NCBI GenBank assembly: GCA_024742695.1
Contig: JANSXY010000007.1
Location: 1-64,000, forward strand
Direction: 5' to 3'
Source: Paracoccaceae bacterium
GTDB lineage: Bacteria > Pseudomonadota > Alphaproteobacteria > Rhodobacterales > Rhodobacteraceae
Length of the DNA: 64,000 nucleotides
Shown here: piece by piece, positions 44,052 through 54,321 of the stretch
How the letters are laid out: each line of letters opens with the position of its first letter
Position numbering within the stretch: position 1 is the stretch's first letter
The notes under the pieces: model-generated
Seen by the model: the letters and a program-made list of their open reading frames with translations, nothing else
Database searches by the model: none
What the model was told of the DNA's origin: nothing
Program-made: the position numbers and the translations under genes

Positions 44052-44887
44052 CAGGCCGGCATCCGCAGGCCGAGGATTTCACGCGCCTCGCGCCAGCTGG
44101 CGACGGGGCGTTCGTATTTCTCGCAAAGCTCGACCGCCCGGCGCACCAGCGCGGCATTCGACGGCGCCAGCCGTGTGCGGTCCAGCCGCACGTTGTCTTC
44201 CAGCCCGGTGCGGGCATGGCCGCCGGTCGAGATCGCCCATTCGTTCACGACGATCTGGTTCGCGCCGATCCCGGCCGCGCACCACGGCGCATCCTGCCCG
44301 AACAATCGCCGGACGGTGGCGATGTAGAAATCGAACACCGCGCGGTCGACCGGCATCGCGTTCTTCACGCCCATGACGAATTGCACGTAGGGCCGCGCGG
44401 GGATCTTGCCCTCGTCCCACATCTTCCGGGCCTGGAAGATATGCGACAGGTCGAAGGCCTCGATCTCGGGTTTGACCCCGTGTTCGACCATCTCCGCCGC
44501 CAGCCAGTCGACGAGGTCGGGCGGGTTTTCATAGACGCGGGTGGGGAAGTTGTTCGACCCGACGGACAGCGAGGCCATGTCGGGCCGCAACGGCAGCATC
44601 CCGCCGCGCGCCTGCCCCGCGCCGGACCGGCCGCCGGTGGACATCTGCACGATCATGCCGGGACAATGCCTTGCGATCCCCTCCTGCAGCCGCGCGAAAC
44701 GCTCGGGATCGGAGGTGGGCTTGCCCGCGTCGTCGCGGACATGGGCATGGCAGATGCTGGCCCCGGCCTCGAACGCCTCGTGCGTGCTTTCGATCTGTTC
44801 CGCGACCGTGACCGGCACGGCGGGATTATCCGCCTTCGTCGGCACCGAGCCGGTTATGGCGACGCAGATGATGCAGGGCTGGGTCAT
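44051..44887 (-). CDS. Beta-keto acid cleavage enzyme (BKACE, DUF849)
   Basis: The 278-residue TIM-barrel protein has the BKACE pattern: ICVAITGSVPTKADNPAVPV, GASICHAHVRDD (zinc His pair), STGGRSG, EIEAFDLSHI and AAGIGANQIVVNEWAISTGGHARTGLEDN. BKACE enzymes exchange the acyl parts of a beta-keto acid and acetyl-CoA, giving acetoacetate and a new acyl-CoA. Lying between pcaB and pcaCD, its likely substrate is beta-ketoadipate, giving succinyl-CoA plus acetoacetate. That role is inferred from position. It overlaps both neighbours. Confidence 0.88.
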   Translation of the reverse strand: MTQPCIICVAITGSVPTKADNPAVPVTVAEQIESTHEAFEAGASICHAHVRDDAGKPTSDPERFARLQEGIARHCPGMIVQMSTGGRSGAGQARGGMLPLRPDMASLSVGSNNFPTRVYENPPDLVDWLAAEMVEHGVKPEIEAFDLSHIFQARKMWDEGKIPARPYVQFVMGVKNAMPVDRAVFDFYIATVRRLFGQDAPWCAAGIGANQIVVNEWAISTGGHARTGLEDNVRLDRTRLAPSNAALVRRAVELCEKYERPVASWREAREILGLRMPA

Positions 44888-45591
44888 GACACGATCTCAT
44901 CGAGGCGGCGGGCGAGGCCCGCAGGGTCGGCGAAGAAGGGCGAATGCGACCGGGGCAGGCGGGTGACATGGCCGGGCGGGAAGCCCGCCGACATCTTGGC
45001 CTGGTACTCGGGCGGTATCGCCCGATCCTGTTCGCACAGGATGTAGTGCTTTTCCACCCCCGCCCAGCGGTCGAGCGCGGCGATCGGCGTCGCCTGCGGC
45101 GCGACCGGCTGCGCACCGAGATGCGCCAGCGCGAAATCGACGGCCTCTGCCGGGCAGTCATGGTAGAGCTTTTCCGCCACCATCCCGGGGCGGAAGGAAA
45201 AGGTCAGGCCGTCGGCGGCAAGTTCGATCGCGGGCAGAAGCGGCTGGCGCGGCCCGGCGCGGCGCATTTCCGCCAGCGACATCCCCGGCACCGGGACATA
45301 GGCGCACAGATAGACCAGCCGCGCGATCTTCCCGGGCGCCCGCTCCGCCGCAAGGGTGATCGGGAAGCCCGCCATCGAGTGGCCCACAAGTGTCACCGGC
45401 CGGTCGATCGCGGCAAGGATCGCCTCGGCATAGCCCACCAGCGTGACCTCGGCGGCCGGCGTTCCGTCCTGGCCGTGGCCGGGCAGGTCGATGGCGCGGG
45501 CGGTGTGGCCCAGCGCGGCCAAGGCCGGGATCACGTCGCGCCAGCACCAGGCGCCGTGGCAGGAGCCATGGATCAGAAGCAGGTCGGCCAA
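44884..45591 (-). CDS. Alpha/beta hydrolase, plant-esterase/hydroxynitrile-lyase-like
   Basis: The 235-residue protein has LLLIHGSCHGAWCWRDVIP at the start, the nucleophile elbow LVGHSMAGFP and a late His in LPRSHSPFF. This is the pattern of the methylesterase/hydroxynitrile-lyase branch of the fold. The best start is a TTG at 45591, since no in-frame ATG lies upstream and the protein already begins as its family does; GGATGA is a weak ribosome site. The function may be hydrolysis of an aromatic methyl ester feeding pobA. It overlaps the BKACE gene by 4 bases. Confidence 0.78.
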   Translation of the reverse strand: MADLLLIHGSCHGAWCWRDVIPALAALGHTARAIDLPGHGQDGTPAAEVTLVGYAEAILAAIDRPVTLVGHSMAGFPITLAAERAPGKIARLVYLCAYVPVPGMSLAEMRRAGPRQPLLPAIELAADGLTFSFRPGMVAEKLYHDCPAEAVDFALAHLGAQPVAPQATPIAALDRWAGVEKHYILCEQDRAIPPEYQAKMSAGFPPGHVTRLPRSHSPFFADPAGLARRLDEIVS

Positions 45592-45710
45592 TCGTTCATC
45601 CGCCTTTCGCCGTCGCCGTCCGCATCGCCGGCCGCGAGGGCCGGGTCGGCGGACCGGTTGATCTCATGCGGACCGGTCAGAGGCCGCCGCGTTCGGCAGG
45701 GCCGGCATGG

Positions 45711-46091
45711 TCATTCGGGCCCCTCCATTTCGTCGAACACCTGCTTGGCGATCTTGATCGCGGTGTTGGCCCGCGGCACGCCGGCGTAGATCGCGACGTG
45801 CAGCAGCGCCTCCATCACGTCGGCCCGGCTGGCGCCGGTATTGGCGGTCGCGCGGATATGCATCGGCAGTTCCTCGACATTGCCGAGGCCCGCCAGCAGC
45901 GCGATGGTCAGCATCGAGCGTTCCCGCGGCGTGATCGCGTCGCGCGACCAGACATGGCCCCAGGCGGCCTCGGTGATCAGGTCCTGGAACGGCGCGTCCA
46001 GAGGCGATTTCTGCGCCTCGGCGCGGTCGACATGGGCGTCGCCCAGCACCCGGCGGCGGGTTTCCATGCCCTGGCGGTGGCGGTCAGACAT
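45711..46091 (-). CDS. pcaC: 4-carboxymuconolactone decarboxylase
   Basis: The 126-residue protein is a complete CMD-family enzyme with ETRRRVLGDAHVDRA, WGHVWSRDAITPRERSMLTI and LPMHIRATANTGASRADVME, matching PcaC. It decarboxylates the lactone made by PcaB to beta-ketoadipate enol-lactone. Its ATG lies inside the end of pcaD (8-base overlap). A 119-base gap without a gene separates it from the hydrolase downstream. Confidence 0.92.
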   Translation of the reverse strand: MSDRHRQGMETRRRVLGDAHVDRAEAQKSPLDAPFQDLITEAAWGHVWSRDAITPRERSMLTIALLAGLGNVEELPMHIRATANTGASRADVMEALLHVAIYAGVPRANTAIKIAKQVFDEMEGPE

Positions 46092-46871
46092 GGCCGATCT
46101 CCTTCAGGAAGCCGGTCAGAACCTCGGCGTAGTCAGCGGGCTTTTCCACGCAGGGCAGGTGGCCCGCGCCCCGGATCAGGTGGAACCGGCTGCCCTTCAC
46201 CAGCGCCGCGGTTTCGCGCACCAGGTCGGGCGGGGTCGATCCGTCCTCCGATCCGGCGATGGCCAGCGTCGGCAGCGTCAGCCCCGCGGTCGGCGTGTAG
46301 AAATCCGTCCCGGCGATCGCCGCGCAGCATCCGGTGTAGCCTTCCACCGGCTGCCGCGTCAGCATCGCGCGCCAGCCCTGCAACTCGGGCGTTTCGCGGA
46401 ACGGGCGGGCGAACCAGCGTTCCATCGTCGCATCGGCGATCGCCTCGATCCCGCCGGCGCGGATCGCGTCGATCCGGTCCTGCCACATCGCGGCGGTGCC
46501 GATCTTCGCGGCGGTGTTCGAGATCACCATGCCGCGCACGAGGTCCAGCCGCTTGACCGCCAGCCCCTGCGCAATCAGCCCGCCGATCGACAGGCCGACG
46601 AAGACGCAATCCTTCACCGCCAGCGCGTCCAGCAGCCGCTCGGCATCGCGCACCAGCGCGCCCATCGCGTAGGGCCCCGGCGGGCAGGCCGACAGGCCGT
46701 GCCCGCGCTTGTCGTAACGGATCAGCCGCAGGCCGGGCGGCATCAGCGCCACCAGCTTGTCCCACAGCCGCAGGTCGGTACCGAGCGAATTGGCGAAGAC
46801 CACCGGCGCGCCATCGGGGTCACCGTCCTCGCGCCAGTGCAGGTAGATGTCGCCCAGGTCCGCGATCCGCA

Positions 46872-46872
<1 letters not shown>
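46084..46872 (-). CDS. pcaD: 3-oxoadipate enol-lactonase
   Basis: The 262-residue alpha/beta hydrolase has the oxyanion region FANSLGTDLRLWD, RYDKRGHGLS, the nucleophile elbow GLSIGGLIAQGLA and the late GAGHLPCVEKP with the catalytic His. These match PcaD, which opens the enol-lactone to beta-ketoadipate. The ATG at 46872 shares a base with the pobA stop, and pcaC begins within its end. Confidence 0.9.
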
Positions 46873-48086
<1,214 letters not shown>

Positions 48087-48101
48087 TCAATCTGTTCACC
48101 G

Positions 48102-49073
48102 TCAGTCGCCCGCCAGCGCCCGGATGTAGGTCGCGGCGTCGACATTGCCGCCGGTGGCGACGCAGATCACCGTGTCGCCCGCGATCGCCTCGGGGCGGAA
48201 CAGCGCCGCGGCCAGGGCCACCGCGCCGCCCGGTTCGACGACGATCTTGAGCCGGGCGAAGGCGAGCGCCATCGCGCGCAGCACCTCGGCATCATCCACG
48301 ACAAGGCCGGGGCCGCACAGCCGCTGCATGATCGGGAAGGTGATCCCGCCCGGCGCCGGGGTCACGATCGCGTCGCAGATCGAGCCCGCCGCGGCGGCGT
48401 TGCGTTCGATCCGGCCCGCGGCCAGCGACCGCGCGGTATCGTCGAAACCCTCGGGTTCGCAGGGCCGGGCGCGCAGCCCCGGCGCCCGCGCGTCCAGCGC
48501 CAGCGCGATGCCCGAGGTCAGCCCGCCGCCGCCGCAACAGACCAGGACGTCGGCCGTGCCTATGCCTTCGGCGGCGGCCTGCTCGGCGATCTCCAGCCCG
48601 CAAGTGCCCTGCCCGGCGATCACCTGTGGTTCGTCATAGGGCTTGATCAGGGTCAGGCCGCGCTCTGCCGCCAGCGCCGCGCCGATCGCCTCGCGGTCTT
48701 CGCCGGCACGATCGTAGAGCACCACCTCCGCGCCGAGGGCGCGGGTATTGTCGATCTTCATCCTCGGCGCATCCGCGGGCATCACGATCACCGCCGGCAC
48801 GCCATGCAGCTTCGCCGCCCGCGCCACGCCCTGAGCGTGGTTGCCCGAGGAATAGGCGATCACGCCCGCCGCCCGCCGGTCCGCCGGCAGGGCCGAGACG
48901 GCGGCCCAGCCGCCGCGCGCCTTGAAACTGCCGGTATGCTGCAGGCATTCCGCCTTCACGAAGACCCGCCGCCCCGCGATCTCGTCGAGGAACGGCGAGG
49001 ACAGCAGCGGCGTGCGGCGGATATGGCCCTCGGCGCGCCGGGCGGCGGCCTCGATCATCGCGATATCGGTCAT
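48102..49073 (-). CDS. PLP-dependent threonine/serine dehydratase-like enzyme
   Basis: The 323-residue protein is a fold-type II PLP enzyme: the Schiff-base Lys in HTGSFKARG (about 51-59), SSGNHAQG and the phosphate-binding CCGGGGLTSG. Length suggests the serine racemase/threo-hydroxyaspartate dehydratase group without a regulatory ACT domain. It would deaminate a hydroxyamino acid. Its ATG overlaps the preceding hydrolase stop by 4 bases. Confidence 0.82.
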   Translation of the reverse strand: MTDIAMIEAAARRAEGHIRRTPLLSSPFLDEIAGRRVFVKAECLQHTGSFKARGGWAAVSALPADRRAAGVIAYSSGNHAQGVARAAKLHGVPAVIVMPADAPRMKIDNTRALGAEVVLYDRAGEDREAIGAALAAERGLTLIKPYDEPQVIAGQGTCGLEIAEQAAAEGIGTADVLVCCGGGGLTSGIALALDARAPGLRARPCEPEGFDDTARSLAAGRIERNAAAAGSICDAIVTPAPGGITFPIMQRLCGPGLVVDDAEVLRAMALAFARLKIVVEPGGAVALAAALFRPEAIAGDTVICVATGGNVDAATYIRALAGD

Positions 49074-49930
49074 GCGCCGGCTCCGATGCGGGTTTCGCCG
49101 GCGACGAGCATCGCCTCGATCGCGGCCAGGCTTTCGGGTTCGTCCAGGAACGGCACATGGCCACGGTCGGGCACTGCGACGGCCATCATGCCGGGGTGGC
49201 GGCGCTGCATCTCGGCCATCGTCTCGGCCGACAGGATGTCGGAATTCGCGCCGCGGATCACGGCCAGTGGCAGGGTCTTCAACGCCTCGAAGAACGGCCA
49301 AAGGTCGGGCATCGCGCCGGCCGCCGACTGGTGCAGAAGCGCCTTGCGCAGATCCGGGTCGTAGCGCAACCGGAGCCCCTCGGACGTCTGCTCGTACCAG
49401 TGTTCCACCTGTTCGCGCCAGATCGCCGGCGGCACCCCCGGAAACGCCTCGGCATGATAGCGGGCGGTGGCCTCGGCCACCGCGTCCAGCGTGCGGGACG
49501 ACGGCGCATGGCCGACATAATCCATGATCCGCGCCAGGCCGGCCGCGCCCACCACCGGCCCGATGTCGTTGAGGATCACCGCCGCCATCCGCTCGGCATG
49601 ACCCGCGGCCAGCGCCATCGCGATCAGCCCGCCGCGCGACGTGCCCAGCACGACGACCTTGTCGAGCCCGAGATGGTCGAGCAACTCCAGCACGTCATGG
49701 CCCTCGCGGATCACGTTGTAGGTGGTGAAATCCTCTGGCCAGTCCGACCGGCCGCGGCCCCGGGCATCCAGCCGGATGATCCGGCAGCGGCCCTCCAGGG
49801 GGCCGAGGATCGGCTTGAAATCGTCCATGTTCCGGGTCAGCCCGGCGAGGCACAGAAGCGGCGTGCCGCTGCCCCGGTCGTCGTAGCACAGACGCACGCC
49901 GTCGGAGGTGGTGAAGGTCGAAAGCGTCAT
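49070..49930 (-). CDS. Alpha/beta hydrolase
   Basis: The 286-residue protein has the fold's landmarks: LCLAGLTRNMDDF (oxyanion region), LDARGRGRSDW, the nucleophile elbow LGTSRGGLIA and a C-terminal His in VPDRGHVPFLDE. The acid is probably the Asp in GANSDIL. It overlaps both neighbours by 4 bases (ATGA), forming a tight trio with the haloacid dehalogenase and the PLP lyase. The substrate is unknown. Confidence 0.85.
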   Translation of the reverse strand: MTLSTFTTSDGVRLCYDDRGSGTPLLCLAGLTRNMDDFKPILGPLEGRCRIIRLDARGRGRSDWPEDFTTYNVIREGHDVLELLDHLGLDKVVVLGTSRGGLIAMALAAGHAERMAAVILNDIGPVVGAAGLARIMDYVGHAPSSRTLDAVAEATARYHAEAFPGVPPAIWREQVEHWYEQTSEGLRLRYDPDLRKALLHQSAAGAMPDLWPFFEALKTLPLAVIRGANSDILSAETMAEMQRRHPGMMAVAVPDRGHVPFLDEPESLAAIEAMLVAGETRIGAGA

Positions 49931-50619
49931 GCAAGCTCCGGCAGATCGGCAAGGCCCGCGAGGTCGGGCAGGACATGGGCGGGAGTGCCGGGCAACCGGT
50001 CGGCCGGCTGGCCGGCGCGATTGACCCAGATCGTGCGAAAACCGTAGTCCGCCGCCCCGGCGGCGTCCCAGCCGTTCGACGAGACGAACAGCACCGCCTG
50101 CGCCGCGCAGCCGAACCGCTGGCCGACAAGGTCGTAGACGGCGCGGGCGGGCTTGAACACGCCCACCTCCTCGACCGACAGCACCGCGTCGAGATCCCCG
50201 GCGATCCCGGCCGAGGCCACGGCATCGGCCAGCATCCCCGGCGCGCCGTTCGACAGGATCGCAGTGGCAAGGCCGCGGGCCTTCAGCGCGGCCAGCATCG
50301 CCGGCACCTCGGGATAGGCGGGCAGGGTGCGGTAAAGATCCATCAGCCGGGCGCGCAGCGCCGCGTCGCCCGCCAGCCCCGCCGCCTCCAGCGCCCAGTC
50401 CAGCCCGTCGCCGGTGACCTGCCAGAAATCCGCATGCCGGCCGGTGATCGCGCGCAGCCAGGTGTATTGCAACTGCTTGAGCCGCCAGTCCTCGGCCAGT
50501 TTCGGCCAGGCTTCGGCCAGGGCCCCGCCGCCGGGTTCCGCCGCCGCGGCGCGGGCGGCCCCGGCCACGTCGAACAAGGTGCCATAGGCGTCGAAGACGC
50601 AGACGCGGATCGCGGACAT
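49927..50619 (-). CDS. Type II haloacid dehalogenase (HAD superfamily)
   Basis: The 230-residue protein has the type II haloacid dehalogenase motifs: the nucleophile in FDAYGTLFDV (Asp10), LSNGAPGML, VFKPARAVYDL (Lys) and SSNGWDAAGAADYGF. These enzymes displace halogen from L-2-haloacids. A role on natural substrates is possible, since many homologues lack a known haloacid. First gene of the minus-strand trio, divergent from the VOC gene across 165 bases. Confidence 0.88.
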   Translation of the reverse strand: MSAIRVCVFDAYGTLFDVAGAARAAAAEPGGGALAEAWPKLAEDWRLKQLQYTWLRAITGRHADFWQVTGDGLDWALEAAGLAGDAALRARLMDLYRTLPAYPEVPAMLAALKARGLATAILSNGAPGMLADAVASAGIAGDLDAVLSVEEVGVFKPARAVYDLVGQRFGCAAQAVLFVSSNGWDAAGAADYGFRTIWVNRAGQPADRLPGTPAHVLPDLAGLADLPELA

Positions 50620-50784
50620 CCCAACCCCTCCCTCTCGCGCGCCACACTGGCCCGGTCGCCCGCAGGCGGCAAGCGCAAAGCGGCCGGCCCTCGCGCGGTC
50701 CGGCGCCGCGCGTCGCGGATTCGTCGCGGACCTGTCGCGCGAACCATGCTAGCCTTGCCCGAGTTGCGTCAGGGAGGGACGAGA

Positions 50785-51171
50785 ATGTCCGAAACACACG
50801 GCAAGATCTGGTGGTCGGAACTGATGACCCGCGATGTCGAGGCCGCCAAGGCCTATTATGCCGCCACCTGCGGCTGGACCTTCGAGGACATGCCGATGGA
50901 AGGCGGCGAGGACTATCACTGCGCCATGCTGGCCGGTCAACCGACAGCCGGGATCATGGACCTCTCCGACATGCCCGGCACCGACGATCTGCCGCCGCAC
51001 TGGTTCACCTATATCGCGGTCGACGATGTCGATGCGGCGACCCGCGCGACCGAGGCGGCGGGCGGCACGATCATTCGAGCGCCCTTCGACGTGGCCAATG
51101 TGGGGCGGATCGCGATCCTGACCGATCCGACCGGGGCCGCGGTGGGGCTGATGACGCCGGCCGCGGGCTGA
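50785..51171 (+). CDS. VOC-family (glyoxalase-like) protein
   Basis: The 128-residue protein consists of two beta-alpha-beta units of the vicinal-oxygen-chelate fold (WWSELMTRDVEAAKAYY and WFTYIAVDDVDAATRATEAAG, ending in DPTGAAVGLMTP). The family includes glyoxalases and dioxygenases. AGGGAGG precedes the ATG. It is convergent with fabI, whose stop lies 4 bases beyond its own. Confidence 0.85.
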   Translation: MSETHGKIWWSELMTRDVEAAKAYYAATCGWTFEDMPMEGGEDYHCAMLAGQPTAGIMDLSDMPGTDDLPPHWFTYIAVDDVDAATRATEAAGGTIIRAPFDVANVGRIAILTDPTGAAVGLMTPAAG

Positions 51172-51175
51172 GCAG

Positions 51176-51964
51176 TCAGAGATTTTCCGGCTGGGGCATG
51201 CCCAGAACGTGATAGCCGCCGTCGACGCGGACGATCTCGCCGGTGGTGCAGGCGCCCCAGTCGGAACACAGCCAGACCGCGGTGCCGCCGATCGCCTCCA
51301 GCGTGGCGTTGGCGCGCAGGGGCGCGTTCTGCTCGGTATGCCGGAACGTGGCCCGCGCGCCGCCGATCGCCGCGCCGGCCAGCGTCTTCATCGGGCCGGG
51401 GCTGATCGCGTTCACGCGGATGTTCTGCCGGCCCAGATCGTTCGCGAGGTATCGGGTGGCCGATTCAAGCGCGGCCTTCGCCACGCCCATCACGTTGTAG
51501 TTCGGCGTCACGCGGTTCGATCCCTCGAAGGTCAGCGTGATCAGGCTGCCGCCCTCGGGCATCATCTCGGACGCGCGGCGCGCGACATCGATGAAGCTGT
51601 AGCAGGAGATCGCCAGCGAATTCGCGAAGTTGCCGCGGCTGGTGTTGATGAACCGGCCGGTCAGTTCCGTCTTGTCGGAAAACGCGATGGCATGGACGAG
51701 GAAATCCATCGTCCCCCATTCGTCCTTCAGCCGGGCGAAGGCGGCGTCGAGGCTGGCGTCGTCGGTGACATCGACATCGACAAGGATCGACGAGCCGACA
51801 GAGGCCGCAAGCGGTTCCACGCGCTTGCCGAAGGCCTCGCCCTGGTAGGAAAACGCGACATGCGCGCCCTCGTCGGCAAGGGCCTTGGCGATGCCCCAGG
51901 CGATCGAGCGTTCGTTCGCCACGCCCATCACCAGACCGCGCTTGCCCGCCATCTTGCCCGGCAT
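51176..51964 (-). CDS. fabI: Enoyl-ACP reductase (NADH)
   Basis: The 262-residue short-chain reductase has the FabI motif GVANERSIAWG, the VHAIAFSD stretch, the active site YNVMGVAKAALE (Tyr and Lys six residues apart) and ISPGPMKTLA. It performs the last reduction of fatty-acid elongation. It lies 6 bases after fabB in the order fabA-fabB-fabI. An internal ATG at 51952 is possible; the start at 51964 gives the usual family length. Confidence 0.94.
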   Translation of the reverse strand: MPGKMAGKRGLVMGVANERSIAWGIAKALADEGAHVAFSYQGEAFGKRVEPLAASVGSSILVDVDVTDDASLDAAFARLKDEWGTMDFLVHAIAFSDKTELTGRFINTSRGNFANSLAISCYSFIDVARRASEMMPEGGSLITLTFEGSNRVTPNYNVMGVAKAALESATRYLANDLGRQNIRVNAISPGPMKTLAGAAIGGARATFRHTEQNAPLRANATLEAIGGTAVWLCSDWGACTTGEIVRVDGGYHVLGMPQPENL

Positions 51965-51970
51965 GTCAGT

Positions 51971-53200
51971 TCACCCGTCGAAAGCGCTGAACACGAGGCT
52001 GGCGTTGGTGCCGCCGAAGCCGAAACTGTTCGAAAGCACGCTGTCCAGCGTGACGTTCTCGCGCAGGGTGGTGGCGATCTCGGCCGGTTCGATCGCCGGA
52101 TCGAGCGTGCTCACGTTGGCCGAGGCGGCGATGAAACCGCCCTGCATCATCAGCAGCGAATAGATCGCCTCGTGCACGCCGGTCGCGCCCAGCGAATGCC
52201 CGGTCAGCGACTTGGTCGAGGAAATCGGCGGCACCTTGCCGGCCCCGAAGATCCGGCGGATCGCCTCGACCTCGGTCACGTCGCCCGCGGGCGTCGAGGT
52301 GCCGTGGGCGTTGATGTAGTCGATCTTGCGTCCCTCGGGCAGCGTGGACAGCGCCAGCCGCATCGAGCGTTCGCCGCCCTCGCCGGAGGGCGCGACCATG
52401 TCGTGCCCGTCCGAGGTGGCGCCATAGCCGGTCAGTTCGGCGTAGATCTTCGCGCCGCGGGCCTTCGCGTGCTCAAGTTCCTCCATCACCAGCACCCCGC
52501 CGCCGCCGGCGATCACGAAGCCGTCGCGCGTGGCGTCGAACGGCCGGCTCGCGGTTTCCGGCGCGTCGTTGTATTTCGACGACATCGCGCCCATCGCGTC
52601 GAACAGGCACGACAGCGTCCAGTCCAGTTCCTCGCCGCCGCCGGCGAAGATCACGTCCTGCTTGCCCATCTGGATCAGTTCCGCGGCGTTGCCGATGCAA
52701 TGCGCCGAGGTCGAGCAGGCCGAGGTGATCGAGTAGTTCACGCCCTTGATCCTGAACGGCGTCGCCAGGCAGGCGGAATTCGTCGAGGACATGCAGCGCG
52801 TGACCATGAACGGGCCCATCCGCTTCGGGCTGCCCTTTTCCATGACGATCCGGTGCGCCTCGAAGAAGTTCGAGGTCGAGGGCCCGCCGGACCCGACGAT
52901 CAGCCCGGTGCGCGGGTTCGACACCTCGCCGGGTTCCAGCCCGCTGTCGGCGATCGCCTGTTCCATCGCGATGAAATTGTAGGCCGCGCCGGGGCCCATG
53001 AAGCGCATGTTGCGCTTGTCGATATGATCCTCCGGCACGATCTGCGGCAGGCCGTGGATCTGGCTGCGGAAGCCGTGTTCGGCATAGTCCGGCGCGAAGA
53101 CGATGCCCGACCGGCCGGCGCGCAGGCTTTGCGCGACTTCATCTGCGGTATTGCCGATCGGCGAGACGATGCCGATACCGGTGACGACGACACGGCGCAT
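51971..53200 (-). CDS. fabB: 3-oxoacyl-ACP synthase I
   Basis: The 409-residue condensing enzyme has the Cys-His-His triad: [11 protein letters not shown] (nucleophile Cys), [11 protein letters not shown] and [11 protein letters not shown], plus the C-terminal NSFGFGGTN. With FabA next to it, it is the FabB type needed for unsaturated fatty acids. It lies 19 bases after fabA. Start and length are normal. Confidence 0.95.
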   Translation of the reverse strand: MRRVVVTGIGIVSPIGNTADEVAQSLRAGRSGIVFAPDYAEHGFRSQIHGLPQIVPEDHIDKRNMRFMGPGAAYNFIAMEQAIADSGLEPGEVSNPRTGLIVGSGGPSTSNFFEAHRIVMEKGSPKRMGPFMVTRCMSSTNSACLATPFRIKGVNYSITSACSTSAHCIGNAAELIQMGKQDVIFAGGGEELDWTLSCLFDAMGAMSSKYNDAPETASRPFDATRDGFVIAGGGGVLVMEELEHAKARGAKIYAELTGYGATSDGHDMVAPSGEGGERSMRLALSTLPEGRKIDYINAHGTSTPAGDVTEVEAIRRIFGAGKVPPISSTKSLTGHSLGATGVHEAIYSLLMMQGGFIAASANVSTLDPAIEPAEIATTLRENVTLDSVLSNSFGFGGTNASLVFSAFDG

Positions 53201-53219
53201 GGCGGTTTCCTTCCCTGTC

Positions 53220-53729
53220 TCAGCTCTCGGAGAGCGCGACCTTCATGTCCCGGACCTGGTAGATCACCTCGCCATCGGCCTCGACCCGGCCATCGGCCAC
53301 GCCCATGGTCAGCCGGCGGGTCTGCAAGGCCTTGGTGAAATCCACATGGTATGTCAGCATCTTGCGATCCGGGCGGACCATCCCGGTCAGCTTCACCTCG
53401 CCGACGCCAAGCGCGTAGCCGCGCCCCGTCCAGCCGCGCCAGCCCAGGTTGAACCCGGTGAGCTGCCACAGCCCGTCAAGCCCGAGGCAGCCGGGCATGA
53501 TCGGGTTGCCGGGAAAGTGGCAGTCGAAGAACCAAAGGTCGGGCCGGATGTCGAACTCGGCCACGACATGGCCTTTGCCGTGGGCGCCGCCATCGCCCGA
53601 GATGTCGGTGATCCGGTCCATCATGAGCATCGGAGGCAGCGGCAGTTGCGCGTTCCCGGGGCCGAACAACTCGCCCCGTGCGCAGGCCAGGAGTGCTTCT
53701 TTGTCGAAGCTCGTCGGAAAACCGGCCAT
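53220..53729 (-). CDS. fabA: 3-hydroxydecanoyl-ACP dehydratase/isomerase
   Basis: The 169-residue hot-dog-fold enzyme has the FabA motif [20 protein letters not shown] with the catalytic His and, within GCLGLDG, the Asp. It makes the trans-2 and then the cis-3 decenoyl-ACP, the branch point for unsaturated fatty acids. The ATG at 53729 gives the family length; a longer frame upstream is rejected. It is divergent from irr. Confidence 0.95.
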   Translation of the reverse strand: MAGFPTSFDKEALLACARGELFGPGNAQLPLPPMLMMDRITDISGDGGAHGKGHVVAEFDIRPDLWFFDCHFPGNPIMPGCLGLDGLWQLTGFNLGWRGWTGRGYALGVGEVKLTGMVRPDRKMLTYHVDFTKALQTRRLTMGVADGRVEADGEVIYQVRDMKVALSES

Positions 53730-53839
53730 CGCCACTCCCTGTCCTGGCACGTCCCATGTTGACGTCCCGTCTAACACCCGCATCGGCGCGGAAGCAAGGC
53801 CCGCCACGGCGCGCCCGGAACGGGCAACCTTGGCCGGCA

Positions 53840-53869
53840 TTGAAATTCGCCCGGCCCGGGCTTTATATT
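53840..53869 (+). promoter_or_regulatory. irr: Promoter of irr
   Basis: TTGAAA (53840-53845), 18 bases, then TATATT (53864-53869) is a good housekeeping-type promoter 33 bases before the irr start at 53902. It contains CCCGGCCCGGGC between the boxes. Confidence 0.6.
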
Positions 53870-53901
53870 CCCTGTGAGGAAACGGCACGGCGACTCGAGA
53901 C

Positions 53902-54318
53902 ATGGAAAGCAAAGCTGCCCAGCGCGCAAGCCAGTGGCTCAGTTCGGCCGGGGTGCGGCCGACGCGGCAGCGCGTGTTGCTGGCCGGTCTGCTGGTCGGC
54001 GATGGCAAGGATCGCCACGTCACGGCCGAAAGCCTGTATTCGGCGGTGCAGGACGCGGGCGAACGCGTGTCGCTGGCCACGGTCTACAATACGCTCAAGG
54101 CGTTTTGCGATGCCGGTCTGATGCAGGAGATCACGGTCGACGGCGCGCGATCCTACTTCGACACGCGGCTTGACGATCATCCGCATTTCTACTGGGAAGA
54201 CGAAGGCCGGCTGAGCGACGCGCCATCGGGCGAGCTGGAAATCGCGCGCCTGCCCGGCGCTCCCGCGGGGGCCGAGGTTGCCCGCGTCGACGTGATCATC
54301 CGGCTGCGGCGCGCCTGA
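53902..54318 (+). CDS. irr: Iron-responsive regulator Irr (Fur family)
   Basis: The 138-residue protein has the Fur winged helix ([15 protein letters not shown], then [28 protein letters not shown]) and the [10 protein letters not shown] stretch in place of the metal-sensing Cys pairs. The histidine-rich motif and lack of CXXC match Irr, which senses heme state and controls iron genes in alphaproteobacteria. Its position beside fabA-fabB-fabI is familiar from Rhodobacterales. Confidence 0.9.
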   Translation: MESKAAQRASQWLSSAGVRPTRQRVLLAGLLVGDGKDRHVTAESLYSAVQDAGERVSLATVYNTLKAFCDAGLMQEITVDGARSYFDTRLDDHPHFYWEDEGRLSDAPSGELEIARLPGAPAGAEVARVDVIIRLRRA

Positions 54319-54321
54319 CCT

